Part shown: in pieces, positions 1 through 5,906 of the stretch
Numbering within the stretch: the stretch's first letter is position 1
How the letters are laid out: each line of letters begins with the position of its first letter
Assembly: GCA_002431865.1 (NCBI GenBank)
Contig: DJEI01000083.1
Coordinates: 359 to 14,635, forward strand
Reading direction: 5' to 3'
Origin: Lachnospiraceae bacterium UBA5902
GTDB lineage: Bacteria; Bacillota; Clostridia; Lachnospirales; Lachnospiraceae
Length of the DNA: 14,277 bases
The notes under the pieces: model-generated
The model's database searches: none
Told to the model about the DNA's origin: nothing
Seen by the model: the letters and a program-made list of their open reading frames with translations, nothing else
Program-made: the position numbers and the translations under genes

Positions 1-798
1 GAGGCGATCCAGATCGTGCTTGTGAAAAAGACGGACAAGGCTCCGGGAGTGACGTTTAACGGCGTGACTTCGGCAGTCTCGGCTTGCTATGTGTCCCTGC
101 GGTCGGAGAGCAACAATGTTCTGACGGCACTTGGAAACCACAGCGGCGGAAGCGGCACGGGGGATACGGTCAAGGGTGATACTGGCAAGGACAATGGGAA
201 CACGGGCGGCACGACGGACATCCCGGCGCCTCCGGTATGCAATCACGATTTTTCGGTCGTGACGCTGGCGGGGTATAAGTGTTCCAAGTGCGGCGAGCAG
301 AAGGCTTATTATCACGACTGGGAAGTATTGTACGACGGCTTGAAGGACAAGACCACAGGCGATTTCTACGCCTGCAGGCATTCCTCTTGGGAAGTGACGT
401 CCCTTGGGTTCAGATGCAAGTCCTGCGGCGGAGAGATCAAATGCTCCGGGCATAACTGGGTAGGACAGGAGCCGAATGAAAAAACTGGTGTTACGCACGA
501 GTTTTGTAAGTATTGTAATACAGACATCACAGAAAAAGGACAGACAAAGTCGAGCCATCTTTGTCCGACGACGGGTAAAGGCTCCACAAAGGGATTTGAG
601 ACACGCTACGAACACCGCACCTCAGCGTGGGCTTGCGATGGGGGATGCGGGGTAAAAATCCGCCATTGGGCGTCAGAAGACGAATGGGAATATCTCTACA
701 ATGTTGTTGATTCTAAGGGGAATGCAGACACACTGATCTTAGGAGTTCCGGATAAAACGGTTCTTAATTCGCTGAAGTACGAAACAATCTGGGAGTAG
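1..798 (+). CDS. 3' part of a probable secreted/surface protein with Cys/His zinc-ribbon-like repeats
   Basis: The frame is open from the first base, so the gene starts upstream; a GTG at 16 is unlikely to be the true start. Numbering codons from base 1, the first ~45 residues look like the end of a beta-rich domain. They are followed by a Gly/Thr/Asp-rich linker (about 46-78) and a Cys-rich region. Two units share identical spacing, C-x-H-x11-C-x2-C-G, at Cys80 to Cys97 and Cys125 to Cys142, each with G-[YF]-[KR] before the Cys pair. Looser Cys pairs follow (FCKYCN, CDGGCG). Such Cys/His sets usually bind zinc or form disulfides. I do not recognise the family. Secretion is inferred only from the linker style, because the N-terminus is outside the window. 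The linker is very GC-rich (40 of 60 bases at 181-240), unlike the neighbouring genes. Confidence 0.6.
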   Translation, partial: EAIQIVLVKKTDKAPGVTFNGVTSAVSACYVSLRSESNNVLTALGNHSGGSGTGDTVKGDTGKDNGNTGGTTDIPAPPVCNHDFSVVTLAGYKCSKCGEQKAYYHDWEVLYDGLKDKTTGDFYACRHSSWEVTSLGFRCKSCGGEIKCSGHNWVGQEPNEKTGVTHEFCKYCNTDITEKGQTKSSHLCPTTGKGSTKGFETRYEHRTSAWACDGGCGVKIRHWASEDEWEYLYNVVDSKGNADTLILGVPDKTVLNSLKYETIWE

Positions 799-816
799 AA
801 GATGCTCAGATGGGAT

Positions 817-853
817 AAAAGAGGGACGGCAATTATACTGCCGCCCCTCTTTT
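817..853 (+). terminator. Rho-independent terminator after the Cys-rich surface gene
   Basis: A 15-bp stem (817-831 with 839-853) has one A/C mismatch and a 7-nt loop. The right arm ends in TTTT. It begins 18 bases after the stop codon of the upstream gene. Confidence 0.8.
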
Positions 854-954
854 GCTGTGCCGTTTAGAAGTATATAAAAGACTAGATGTTTTGTATATGA
901 GCCTTGGCAGGAAATCAAAAAGAAGATTTTAACCGAAAAAGTAGATTTAGACGA

Positions 955-1002
955 TTCGCGCTGAAAGGGACGTTGGCGTACCTTTCAGCGCGAAATTTTT
1001 TT
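955..1002 (+). terminator. Second, stronger hairpin with a T7 tail
   Basis: A perfect 14-bp stem (955-968 with 981-994) continues inward as ACG/CGT after one G/A mismatch, around a TTGG loop. Seven T follow at 996-1002, so it can terminate plus-strand transcripts. It lies about 100 bases after the first terminator. It is either a backup terminator or the 3' end of a small RNA from 860-1000. I see only a poor promoter candidate there (TTGCTG at 852, TATAAA at 873, 15-bp spacing). Confidence 0.65.
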
Positions 1003-1005
1003 GCC

Positions 1006-1029
1006 CATACCACGGAAATCCGTGGTATG
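1006..1029. repeat. Inverted repeat downstream of the repressor gene
   Basis: A 10-bp perfect stem, CATACCACGG (1006-1015) with its complement at 1020-1029, closes an AAAT loop. No T-run follows on either strand, so it is a poor terminator. The outer half-sites ATACCA/TGGTAT are the same hexamers as in the two palindromes upstream of the repressor gene, but 10 rather than 1 base apart. Confidence 0.5.
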
Positions 1030-1075
1030 CAACAAACTCAACAGCACCCAAAACTTAGTTATATATATTTGTTTT

Positions 1076-1426
1076 TCAATTTGAATTAGAAGTTGATAAT
1101 GCCTTGGCGTATATGATAAGTTTTTCTAATTGGGATTCTGATAACCCTTTGCATGTTTCTGTGAGAGCGAAAAGCGAAGGGGATTCATTTTGCTCAATTA
1201 TCATTTTATCTGACTGTGATTCCGCCGTGTTTCCAATTAAATAATCTGTGGATGTTGAAAAAACTTCGGCCATTTTAGCGATGATCTGTATCGAAGGATT
1301 GCGTGTACCAGCTTCGTATCGAAGATAAGCGGGTTGGGATATTTGAATTCTCTTAGCAGCCTCCTGTTTGGTTATTCCGAGCTTTAGGCGGCATTCTTTT
1401 AAGCGTTCTCTATCTAAATTTACCAT
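1076..1426 (-). CDS. Cro/C1-type (XRE) helix-turn-helix transcriptional repressor
   Basis: This 116-residue protein has an N-terminal HTH_XRE domain (about residues 9-64). It shows the usual pattern: LGITKQEAAKRI as the first helices, QPAYLRYEAGTRNPS around the recognition helix, and the closing helix ending in TDYLIG. The C-terminal ~50 residues are not a known sensor domain and may mediate dimerisation (SESQLEKLIIYAKAL). The ATG at 1426 has AAAGGAG (complement of 1438-1444) 11 bases upstream. The gene is divergent from the PDDEXK nuclease gene. Two palindromes sit between them, one touching the repressor's -35 box, which suggests autoregulation and perhaps control of the nuclease gene. The family call is firm; the targets are inferred. 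Confidence 0.88.
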   Translation of the reverse strand: MVNLDRERLKECRLKLGITKQEAAKRIQISQPAYLRYEAGTRNPSIQIIAKMAEVFSTSTDYLIGNTAESQSDKMIIEQNESPSLFALTETCKGLSESQLEKLIIYAKALSTSNSN

Positions 1427-1463
1427 TATTACCTGTACTCCTTTCGTTTGAATATAAGATATA

Positions 1464-1492
1464 TTTCTATTTTACCACAAACATTTTGACAA
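1464..1492 (-). promoter_or_regulatory. Probable promoter of the XRE repressor gene
   Basis: On the minus strand, TTGTCA (1487-1492) and TAGAAA (1464-1469) are 17 bp apart, giving a 5' leader of about 30 nt that carries the ribosome binding site. A TTGACA on the plus strand (1486-1491) overlaps the same -35 position and could serve a divergent promoter, but its best -10 (TATAAA at 1512) is 20 bp away. Confidence 0.5.
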
Positions 1493-1531
1493 TACCATTG
1501 GTATATGACAATATAAATATACCAATGGTAT
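1492..1531. promoter_or_regulatory. Paired palindromic operators between repressor and nuclease genes
   Basis: Two 13-bp palindromes, ATACCATTGGTAT (1492-1504) and ATACCAATGGTAT (1519-1531), have centres 27 bp apart. With flanking bases they form a 15-bp inverted repeat (1492-1506 with 1517-1531). The first touches the repressor's -35 box. This is the usual layout of Cro/C1-family operators; binding itself is inferred. Confidence 0.7.
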
Positions 1532-1608
1532 ATAGAAAAACGATTGCATGTGTATTTCGCATAACACGAATACTATCAGAACATTGCCTGATAAAAAGAA
1601 TTCAATGA

Positions 1609-1637
1609 TTGCGGAAAAAATACATACTTGTTATAAT
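1609..1637 (+). promoter_or_regulatory. Candidate promoter of the PDDEXK nuclease gene
   Basis: TTGCGG (1609-1614) and a perfect TATAAT (1632-1637) are 17 bp apart. Transcription would start near 1644, inside the GGAAAGGA sequence, leaving a leader of only about 12 nt before the ATG at 1656. The -10 is strong but the short leader is odd, so a promoter farther upstream is also possible. Confidence 0.45.
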
Positions 1638-1655
1638 TAACGGAAAGGAATGCTT

Positions 1656-2630
1656 ATGGCTAAGACAAAAGAAGAGATTTTATATGACGAAAATGTCAAA
1701 AAATTCCTGTCACAGAAGAATATTCTTGCATACATATTAAAATATTGTGTAAAAGAATTTTCAGATATGGAAATTCCAAATATCATTTCGTGCATAGAGG
1801 GAGAGCCAGAAATTTCAAAAATCAAGGTAGATGCATCGCTTACACACGTGAATGATTTTTACGATGTGAAGTCTATCGACGGAATGAATACAGAGGATAC
1901 ATCAAGAGAAGAGGGAAAAGTATTTTTTGATATCAGATTTTATGTGAGATTCCCACAGGAAGATGAGCTGGTAAAAATGCTTATAAATGTAGAAGCTCAA
2001 AACGAAGTTGAGAATCTGTCGTATGATATTGTGACAAGGGGCATATATTATTGTGCGAGGATGATTTCTTCACAGAAACAGCGCGAATTTGTCAAATCGG
2101 AATACGAAAAGATCAAAAAGGTGTATTCAATCTGGGTGTGTACAAGGTGCAAGGAAGAATACCGGAAAGATACAATCACATCGTATTCTTTTGAACAGAC
2201 GAATGTCGTCGGGAATTATCCGGACAAGGACAAATATGATCTTATGACAGTAGTGGTAATTGGCCTGGCGGAAGAGGTGGCTGGAGCATCGTCAGAAGAA
2301 CTAAAGCTACACCGGTTATTGGAAACATTTTTTGCGTCCGCATTAAGCAAGGCGGAAAAAAGAGATATTGTTGAAAATGAATATCATATTCCATACAATG
2401 AGGACATCGAAAGGAGCGTGGAAGAGATGTGTAACGCGAGTCAAGGAGTATTAAATAAGGGTATCGAGATTGGAACAGAAAAAGGTATTGAAAAAGGCAT
2501 TGAAATTGGTGTGATTAAAGGAAAAGTAGAAGCATATCATGAAACTGGAATGAGTGTATCCGAGATAGCCGATAAGATCAATATCTCAGAAAAAGAAGTA
2601 AATGATATTATCAGTGGATTAGTCAAATAA
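1656..2630 (+). CDS. PD-(D/E)XK nuclease, Rpn/'transposase family' type
   Basis: This 324-residue protein is full length for the PDDEXK nuclease family transposase group, relatives of Rpn recombination-promoting nucleases. The nuclease core is visible: Asp in VFFDIRFYV (about residue 92), then INVEAQNE (Glu113, Gln115), then the family's R-x2-YY element (RGIYY). The C-terminal part has Gly-Ile-Glu repeats (GIEIGTEKGIEKGIEIG) and a last ~35 residues resembling a helix-turn-helix (MSVSEIADKINISEKEV), both usual in this family. I chose the ATG at 1656 because GGAAAGGA (1642-1649) is 6 bases before it but directly abuts the ATG at 1650. The gene is AT-rich (16 G/C of 60 at 1681-1740). These proteins cut DNA and are scattered by horizontal transfer; activity here is inferred. 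Confidence 0.88.
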   Translation: MAKTKEEILYDENVKKFLSQKNILAYILKYCVKEFSDMEIPNIISCIEGEPEISKIKVDASLTHVNDFYDVKSIDGMNTEDTSREEGKVFFDIRFYVRFPQEDELVKMLINVEAQNEVENLSYDIVTRGIYYCARMISSQKQREFVKSEYEKIKKVYSIWVCTRCKEEYRKDTITSYSFEQTNVVGNYPDKDKYDLMTVVVIGLAEEVAGASSEELKLHRLLETFFASALSKAEKRDIVENEYHIPYNEDIERSVEEMCNASQGVLNKGIEIGTEKGIEKGIEIGVIKGKVEAYHETGMSVSEIADKINISEKEVNDIISGLVK

Positions 2631-2646
2631 AGAACCGTAAATTTTT

Positions 2647-2679
2647 AATGGTGGCCGATTATTATCGACCACCATTTTT
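2647..2679 (+). terminator. Rho-independent terminator after the nuclease gene
   Basis: The stem AATGGTGG (2647-2654) with CCACCATT (2669-2676) continues after one C/A mismatch as CGAT/ATCG around a TATT loop. TTTTT at 2675-2679 makes it active on the plus strand. It also lies 34 bases after porB on the minus strand, but there only A-rich sequence follows, so it is a weak stop for that operon. Confidence 0.75.
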
Positions 2680-2712
2680 ACATAGTTTTGAATATGAATT
2701 AGTAGACATATC

Positions 2713-3645
2713 CTACTTCGAACACATATACAGCAGGTTTTCCCATCTGCGGTCAACCTCTTCCTGATACTGTACAAGGAGGTTCTCGTTTTCAGGCTTG
2801 AACAGATGCTTGAATCTTCCCTGTGGACGAAGGAAGTCTTCGATAGGAAGCTTCTTCTTTGGCTCGTAGTTCAAGATCCACTTGCCTTCCACAACCTCGA
2901 ACAGTGGCCAGTAACATGTCTCCACTGCGAGCTTGCAGATCTTCATGATATCGGGTGTATCATACCGCCAGCCACGAGGACATGGTGACATGATATTTAA
3001 GAATGCAGCACCCGGTGTGTAGATTGCCTTCTCAGACTTCTCGTACAGATCCTTCATTGTTCCGATGAAGGTAGACTGTGCAACATACGGAATATCATGG
3101 TTTGCGATGATGGACGCGAGATCCTTCCGGTTCTGCATCTTACCGTTGGAGCATTTACCGACAGGTGTTGTCGTTGTATCTGCGAACATTGGTGTAGCAG
3201 AAGAACGCTGGATACCGGTGTTCATGTAAGCACCATTATCGTAGCACACATATACCATATCGTGATTACGCTCCATCGCACCTGACAGAGACTGGAGACC
3301 GATATCGTAAGTACCGCCGTCACCACCGAATGTGATGAACTTATAGTTAGCGGAAATCTTTCCCTTCTTCTTTAATGCATGGTAAGCAGTCTCGATACCA
3401 GACAGGGTAGCACCTGCATTTTCAAATGCATTGTGCATGTAGCTGTCCTCCCATGCGGTATATGGATACATGAAGCTGGATACTTCCAGACAGCCGGTTG
3501 CATTTCCGATGACTGCCTTGTCGCCCTCATGCAGGGCACGCAGAACTGTACGAACAGCGATTGTTCCGCCACAGCCTGCACACATTCTATGTCCCGGAGC
3601 GAGACGTTCCGGTTTGCTCATTACTTCTTTGAAATTAAATGCCAT
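2713..3645 (-). CDS. porB: Pyruvate:ferredoxin oxidoreductase, beta (TPP-binding) subunit
   Basis: The beta subunit holds thiamine diphosphate and the proximal [4Fe-4S] cluster where pyruvate is oxidatively decarboxylated to acetyl-CoA, with electrons going to ferredoxin. This 310-residue protein has the whole signature: HRMCAGCGG (Cys22, Cys25), GNATGCLEV (Cys52) and SPCPRGW (Cys222) as the four cluster ligands. The TPP/Mg motif runs from GGDGGTYD (about 108) to CYDNGAYMNTG (about 134-144). The ATGCLEV, YPYTAW and HNAFENA stretches match PorB rather than the branched-chain oxoacid enzymes, as far as memory of the families allows. It is the last gene of the operon, 14 bases after porA, with GGAGG 8 bases before its ATG. 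Confidence 0.93.
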   Translation of the reverse strand: MAFNFKEVMSKPERLAPGHRMCAGCGGTIAVRTVLRALHEGDKAVIGNATGCLEVSSFMYPYTAWEDSYMHNAFENAGATLSGIETAYHALKKKGKISANYKFITFGGDGGTYDIGLQSLSGAMERNHDMVYVCYDNGAYMNTGIQRSSATPMFADTTTTPVGKCSNGKMQNRKDLASIIANHDIPYVAQSTFIGTMKDLYEKSEKAIYTPGAAFLNIMSPCPRGWRYDTPDIMKICKLAVETCYWPLFEVVEGKWILNYEPKKKLPIEDFLRPQGRFKHLFKPENENLLVQYQEEVDRRWENLLYMCSK

Positions 3646-3659
3646 CTCGATTCCCTCCG

Positions 3660-4841
3660 TTACTTTCTAAGTCCGATATACTTGAACTGTTCAACTTCCT
3701 GCTTGCCAGATACATAATCCATCAGATCCTGATAGATACCGCAGGCAGTTTCTACCGTGTAATCTCTTCCGGCAAGACCGTAGAAATAGTTGACAGTTGT
3801 AGCTTCATTCTTTACATCGTATAAAGCAGCCTTCAGCTCGGAACCAAGTGGACCGCCACATCCGGAGAAGCTCTCTGCACGATCCATGATGGCGATGCCT
3901 TTTGCGTTTTTGAGGGCAGCAGCTAACTCAGTTCCTGGGAATGGACGGAACACACGTACCTTGATCATGCCCGCCTTGATGCCCTGCTCGCGAAGCTCAT
4001 CGACAGCTTCCTTTGTTGTTCCGGCAGCAGAACCCATGATCACGATCACGTACTCGGCGTCATCCATGCGATACTCTTCGAAAAGTCCGTACTTTCTTCC
4101 GGAGATCTTCTCGAATTCCTCAGCAACCTCTAAGATAACCTTCTTTGCATTCTTCATGGCGATACGCTGGTTCATTTTAGTCTCCATGTAGAATGGAGAG
4201 TTCGCATAAGGACCAACTGCCATTGGCATATCTGCATTTAACAGGAAGTTTTCTGGTTCATAGATTCCTACAAATTCTTTTACTTTCTCTGTCTCAATCA
4301 GTGAGATATTCTCAACCGCGTGGCTGGTAATGAAACCATCCTGACAAGCCATAAATGGAAGCTTGACATCCGGATGCTCGGCAATGCGGAACGCCTGGAT
4401 GTAATTGTCGTAGGCTTCCTGATTGTTCTCGGCGTAGATCTGAATCCAGCCGGCATCTCTGGCACCCATACTGTCAGAGTGGTCACAGTTAATGTTGATC
4501 GGTCCGGTTAAGGCACGGTTTACAACTGCCATAACAATCGGAAGACGATCGGAAGCTGCGACATAAAGCACCTCCCACATGTAGGCAAGACCACAGGAAG
4601 AAGTCGCTGTGATGGCTCTTGCACCGGCGGCGCAGGCACCCATGGTGGCACTCATGGAGCTGTGCTCGGACTCAACCGGGATAAACTCGGTGTCGATGTC
4701 GCCGTTTGCAATGAAGGTGGATACCATCTGCGGAATCTCTGTCGATGGTGTAATTGGGAATGCTGCCATTACGTCAGGATTGATCTGCTTGATTGCATGT
4801 GCAACTGCTTCATTACCTGACATTCTTTCACGAATTGCCAT
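3660..4841 (-). CDS. porA: Pyruvate:ferredoxin oxidoreductase, alpha subunit
   Basis: This 393-residue alpha subunit has the normal length for a four-subunit enzyme. The N-terminal pyrimidine-binding TPP domain shows GNEAVAHA, then AAFPITPSTEIPQ with the conserved Pro-Ile-Thr-Pro, and PVESEHSSMSA with the Glu that activates the cofactor. TSSCGLAYMWE and DHSDSMGARDAGWIQ are typical of PorA. The C-terminal half (from about 245) is the transketolase C-terminal-like domain (YVIVIMGSAAGTTKEAVDELR). The ATG at 4841 is one base after the porD stop codon, with GGAGGG 9 bases upstream, indicating tight translational coupling. It forms the catalytic core with PorB in the cytoplasm. No disrupted motif is seen. 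Confidence 0.93.
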   Translation of the reverse strand: MAIRERMSGNEAVAHAIKQINPDVMAAFPITPSTEIPQMVSTFIANGDIDTEFIPVESEHSSMSATMGACAAGARAITATSSCGLAYMWEVLYVAASDRLPIVMAVVNRALTGPININCDHSDSMGARDAGWIQIYAENNQEAYDNYIQAFRIAEHPDVKLPFMACQDGFITSHAVENISLIETEKVKEFVGIYEPENFLLNADMPMAVGPYANSPFYMETKMNQRIAMKNAKKVILEVAEEFEKISGRKYGLFEEYRMDDAEYVIVIMGSAAGTTKEAVDELREQGIKAGMIKVRVFRPFPGTELAAALKNAKGIAIMDRAESFSGCGGPLGSELKAALYDVKNEATTVNYFYGLAGRDYTVETACGIYQDLMDYVSGKQEVEQFKYIGLRK

Positions 4842-4842
4842 A

Positions 4843-5151
4843 TTAGATTCCCTCCTTCATTGTAATTGCACCGAAGCTGCAGACGCGCTCACAGATACCG
4901 CAGCCTTTGCAGTGGTCTAAGTCGAAGTCTTCTCTTTTTCCGTCCTTTACCGGAATACAGCTATCCGGGCAGACTGGTGTGCAGAGCAGACACTGTGTAC
5001 ATTTTTCCCAGTCGATCACTGGAGTTTTTGTTCTCCACTCGCCTGTACAGAATTTACGGGAACCGCCGCCACCATAGATCTGGTTACCCGGCGTCATATC
5101 ATAGTAAGGACTATGTTCATTGATTTTAGAAATATCCGTTGCCTTTGACAT
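4843..5151 (-). CDS. porD: Pyruvate:ferredoxin oxidoreductase, delta (2x[4Fe-4S] ferredoxin) subunit
   Basis: This 102-residue protein carries two complete CxxCxxCxxxC motifs, at Cys51/54/57/61 and Cys81/84/87/91. It should therefore bind two [4Fe-4S] clusters and pass electrons from the TPP site to soluble ferredoxin. The ~45-residue N-terminal extension, with YYDMTPGNQ and a Gly run, is normal for PorD. Its ATG directly abuts the porG stop codon, and its ribosome binding site (GGAGGT, complement of 5159-5164) lies within the end of porG, so translation of the two is coupled. Confidence 0.93.
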   Translation of the reverse strand: MSKATDISKINEHSPYYDMTPGNQIYGGGGSRKFCTGEWRTKTPVIDWEKCTQCLLCTPVCPDSCIPVKDGKREDFDLDHCKGCGICERVCSFGAITMKEGI

Positions 5152-5724
5152 TTATTTTACCTCCTCGAACGCCATTTTCAGTGCACGCATATTGCCATCG
5201 ATTACTTCCGGCTTCTTTGCAAATTTGTGCTCATAAGATGCCTGCATCTGGGATAAGAACACATCTTTATCCATGATGTCTGCAACCTTTACGATAGCAG
5301 CAAGCATTGGGGAGTTAGGGAAATACTTTCCAAGTGTTTCCATTGATACTTTGTGAGCATCAATCGTATAAACGCTTCCCTTGTATCCATTTAATAAAGG
5401 AAGAATCTCTTCTTTTGGACGAGGTGTGTTAATTACGATGGCACCATCTTCCTTCAGACCATTTGTGACATCTACGGAATGAAGCAGAGTCTCATCTACA
5501 ACAACCACATAGTCCGGATGGTAAATATTGGAATGTACCCGGATCTCGGATTCACCAATTCGATTGTAGGCTGTGATCGGTGCGCCCATACGTTCCGGAC
5601 CATACTCCGGAAATCCCTGGACGTGCATGCCTGTGTTGAAAGCAACGTCCGCAAGCAGAAGTGCTGCGGTTTTGGCACCCTGACCTCCACGTCCGTGCCA
5701 TCTGATCTCGATGTTCTTTTTCAT
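5152..5724 (-). CDS. porG: Pyruvate:ferredoxin oxidoreductase, gamma subunit
   Basis: This 190-residue protein begins MKKNIEIRWHGRGGQGAKTA, the Gly-rich start that defines PorG-type gamma subunits. It continues with GFPEYGPERMGAPITAYNRI and a middle part carrying VVVVDETLL. In single-chain enzymes it corresponds to the domain that clamps the complex and helps bind CoA. The frame stays open to 5865, but I reject that longer start: the extra 47 residues are encoded by promoter sequence, while GGAG (complement of 5733-5736) lies 8 bases before the ATG at 5724. It is the first gene of the por operon. Confidence 0.92.
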   Translation of the reverse strand: MKKNIEIRWHGRGGQGAKTAALLLADVAFNTGMHVQGFPEYGPERMGAPITAYNRIGESEIRVHSNIYHPDYVVVVDETLLHSVDVTNGLKEDGAIVINTPRPKEEILPLLNGYKGSVYTIDAHKVSMETLGKYFPNSPMLAAIVKVADIMDKDVFLSQMQASYEHKFAKKPEVIDGNMRALKMAFEEVK

Positions 5725-5767
5725 ATATTGCACTCCATTTCTCATAAATACAGTAAAAAACACAATA

Positions 5768-5795
5768 ATTATACCATTCTGATAAAAAATGTAAA
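5768..5795 (-). promoter_or_regulatory. Promoter of the porGDAB operon
   Basis: The minus strand has TTTACA (5790-5795), a 16-bp spacer and a perfect TATAAT (5768-5773) preceded by TGG, making an extended -10 element. The expected start near 5761 leaves a leader of about 37 nt. It is a strong constitutive-looking promoter, fitting central metabolism. Confidence 0.75.
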
Positions 5796-5833
5796 GGGAG
5801 TCGATGGTTTTTCTTGGCAAATTACAATCTTTC

Positions 5834-5862
5834 TTGAATAATCTGGTCGAAATTGATATAAT
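5834..5862 (+). promoter_or_regulatory. Promoter of the membrane-protein operon, with a palindrome over its -10
   Basis: TTGAAT (5834-5839), a 17-bp spacer and TATAAT (5857-5862) preceded by TGA (extended -10). The -10 is embedded in a perfect palindrome, AAATTGAT-ATA-ATCAATTT (5850-5868), which could be an operator. It is back to back with the por promoter, with 38 bp between the two -35 boxes. Confidence 0.7.
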
Positions 5863-5906
5863 CAATTTGTTAAGCTTTTACACAACAAAAACAAAGGAGT
5901 TTTGTT

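Noticed and set aside
904..1089. 61-codon plus-strand reading frame
   Set aside because: It has a non-ATG start, no convincing ribosome binding site, no recognisable protein character, and is run through by two hairpins and a T7 tail.
1574..1593. TATCAG/CTGATA inverted repeat before the nuclease gene
   Set aside because: Six-base arms in AT-rich DNA are expected by chance; it has no relation to the -10 or to the repressor half-sites.
2647..2679. Full bidirectional terminator for the por operon
   Set aside because: On the minus strand the stem is followed by ATTAAAAATTT with no T-run, so I call it only for the plus strand.
3379..3717. Long reading frames antisense to porB/porA and to the aconitase-family gene
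   Set aside because: They mirror strongly conserved genes, lack ribosome binding sites, and their translations look like codon shadows.
5725..5865. N-terminal extension of porG by 47 residues
   Set aside because: It would be encoded by the promoter and leader; the ATG at 5724 has a good ribosome binding site and gives the conserved PorG N-terminus.
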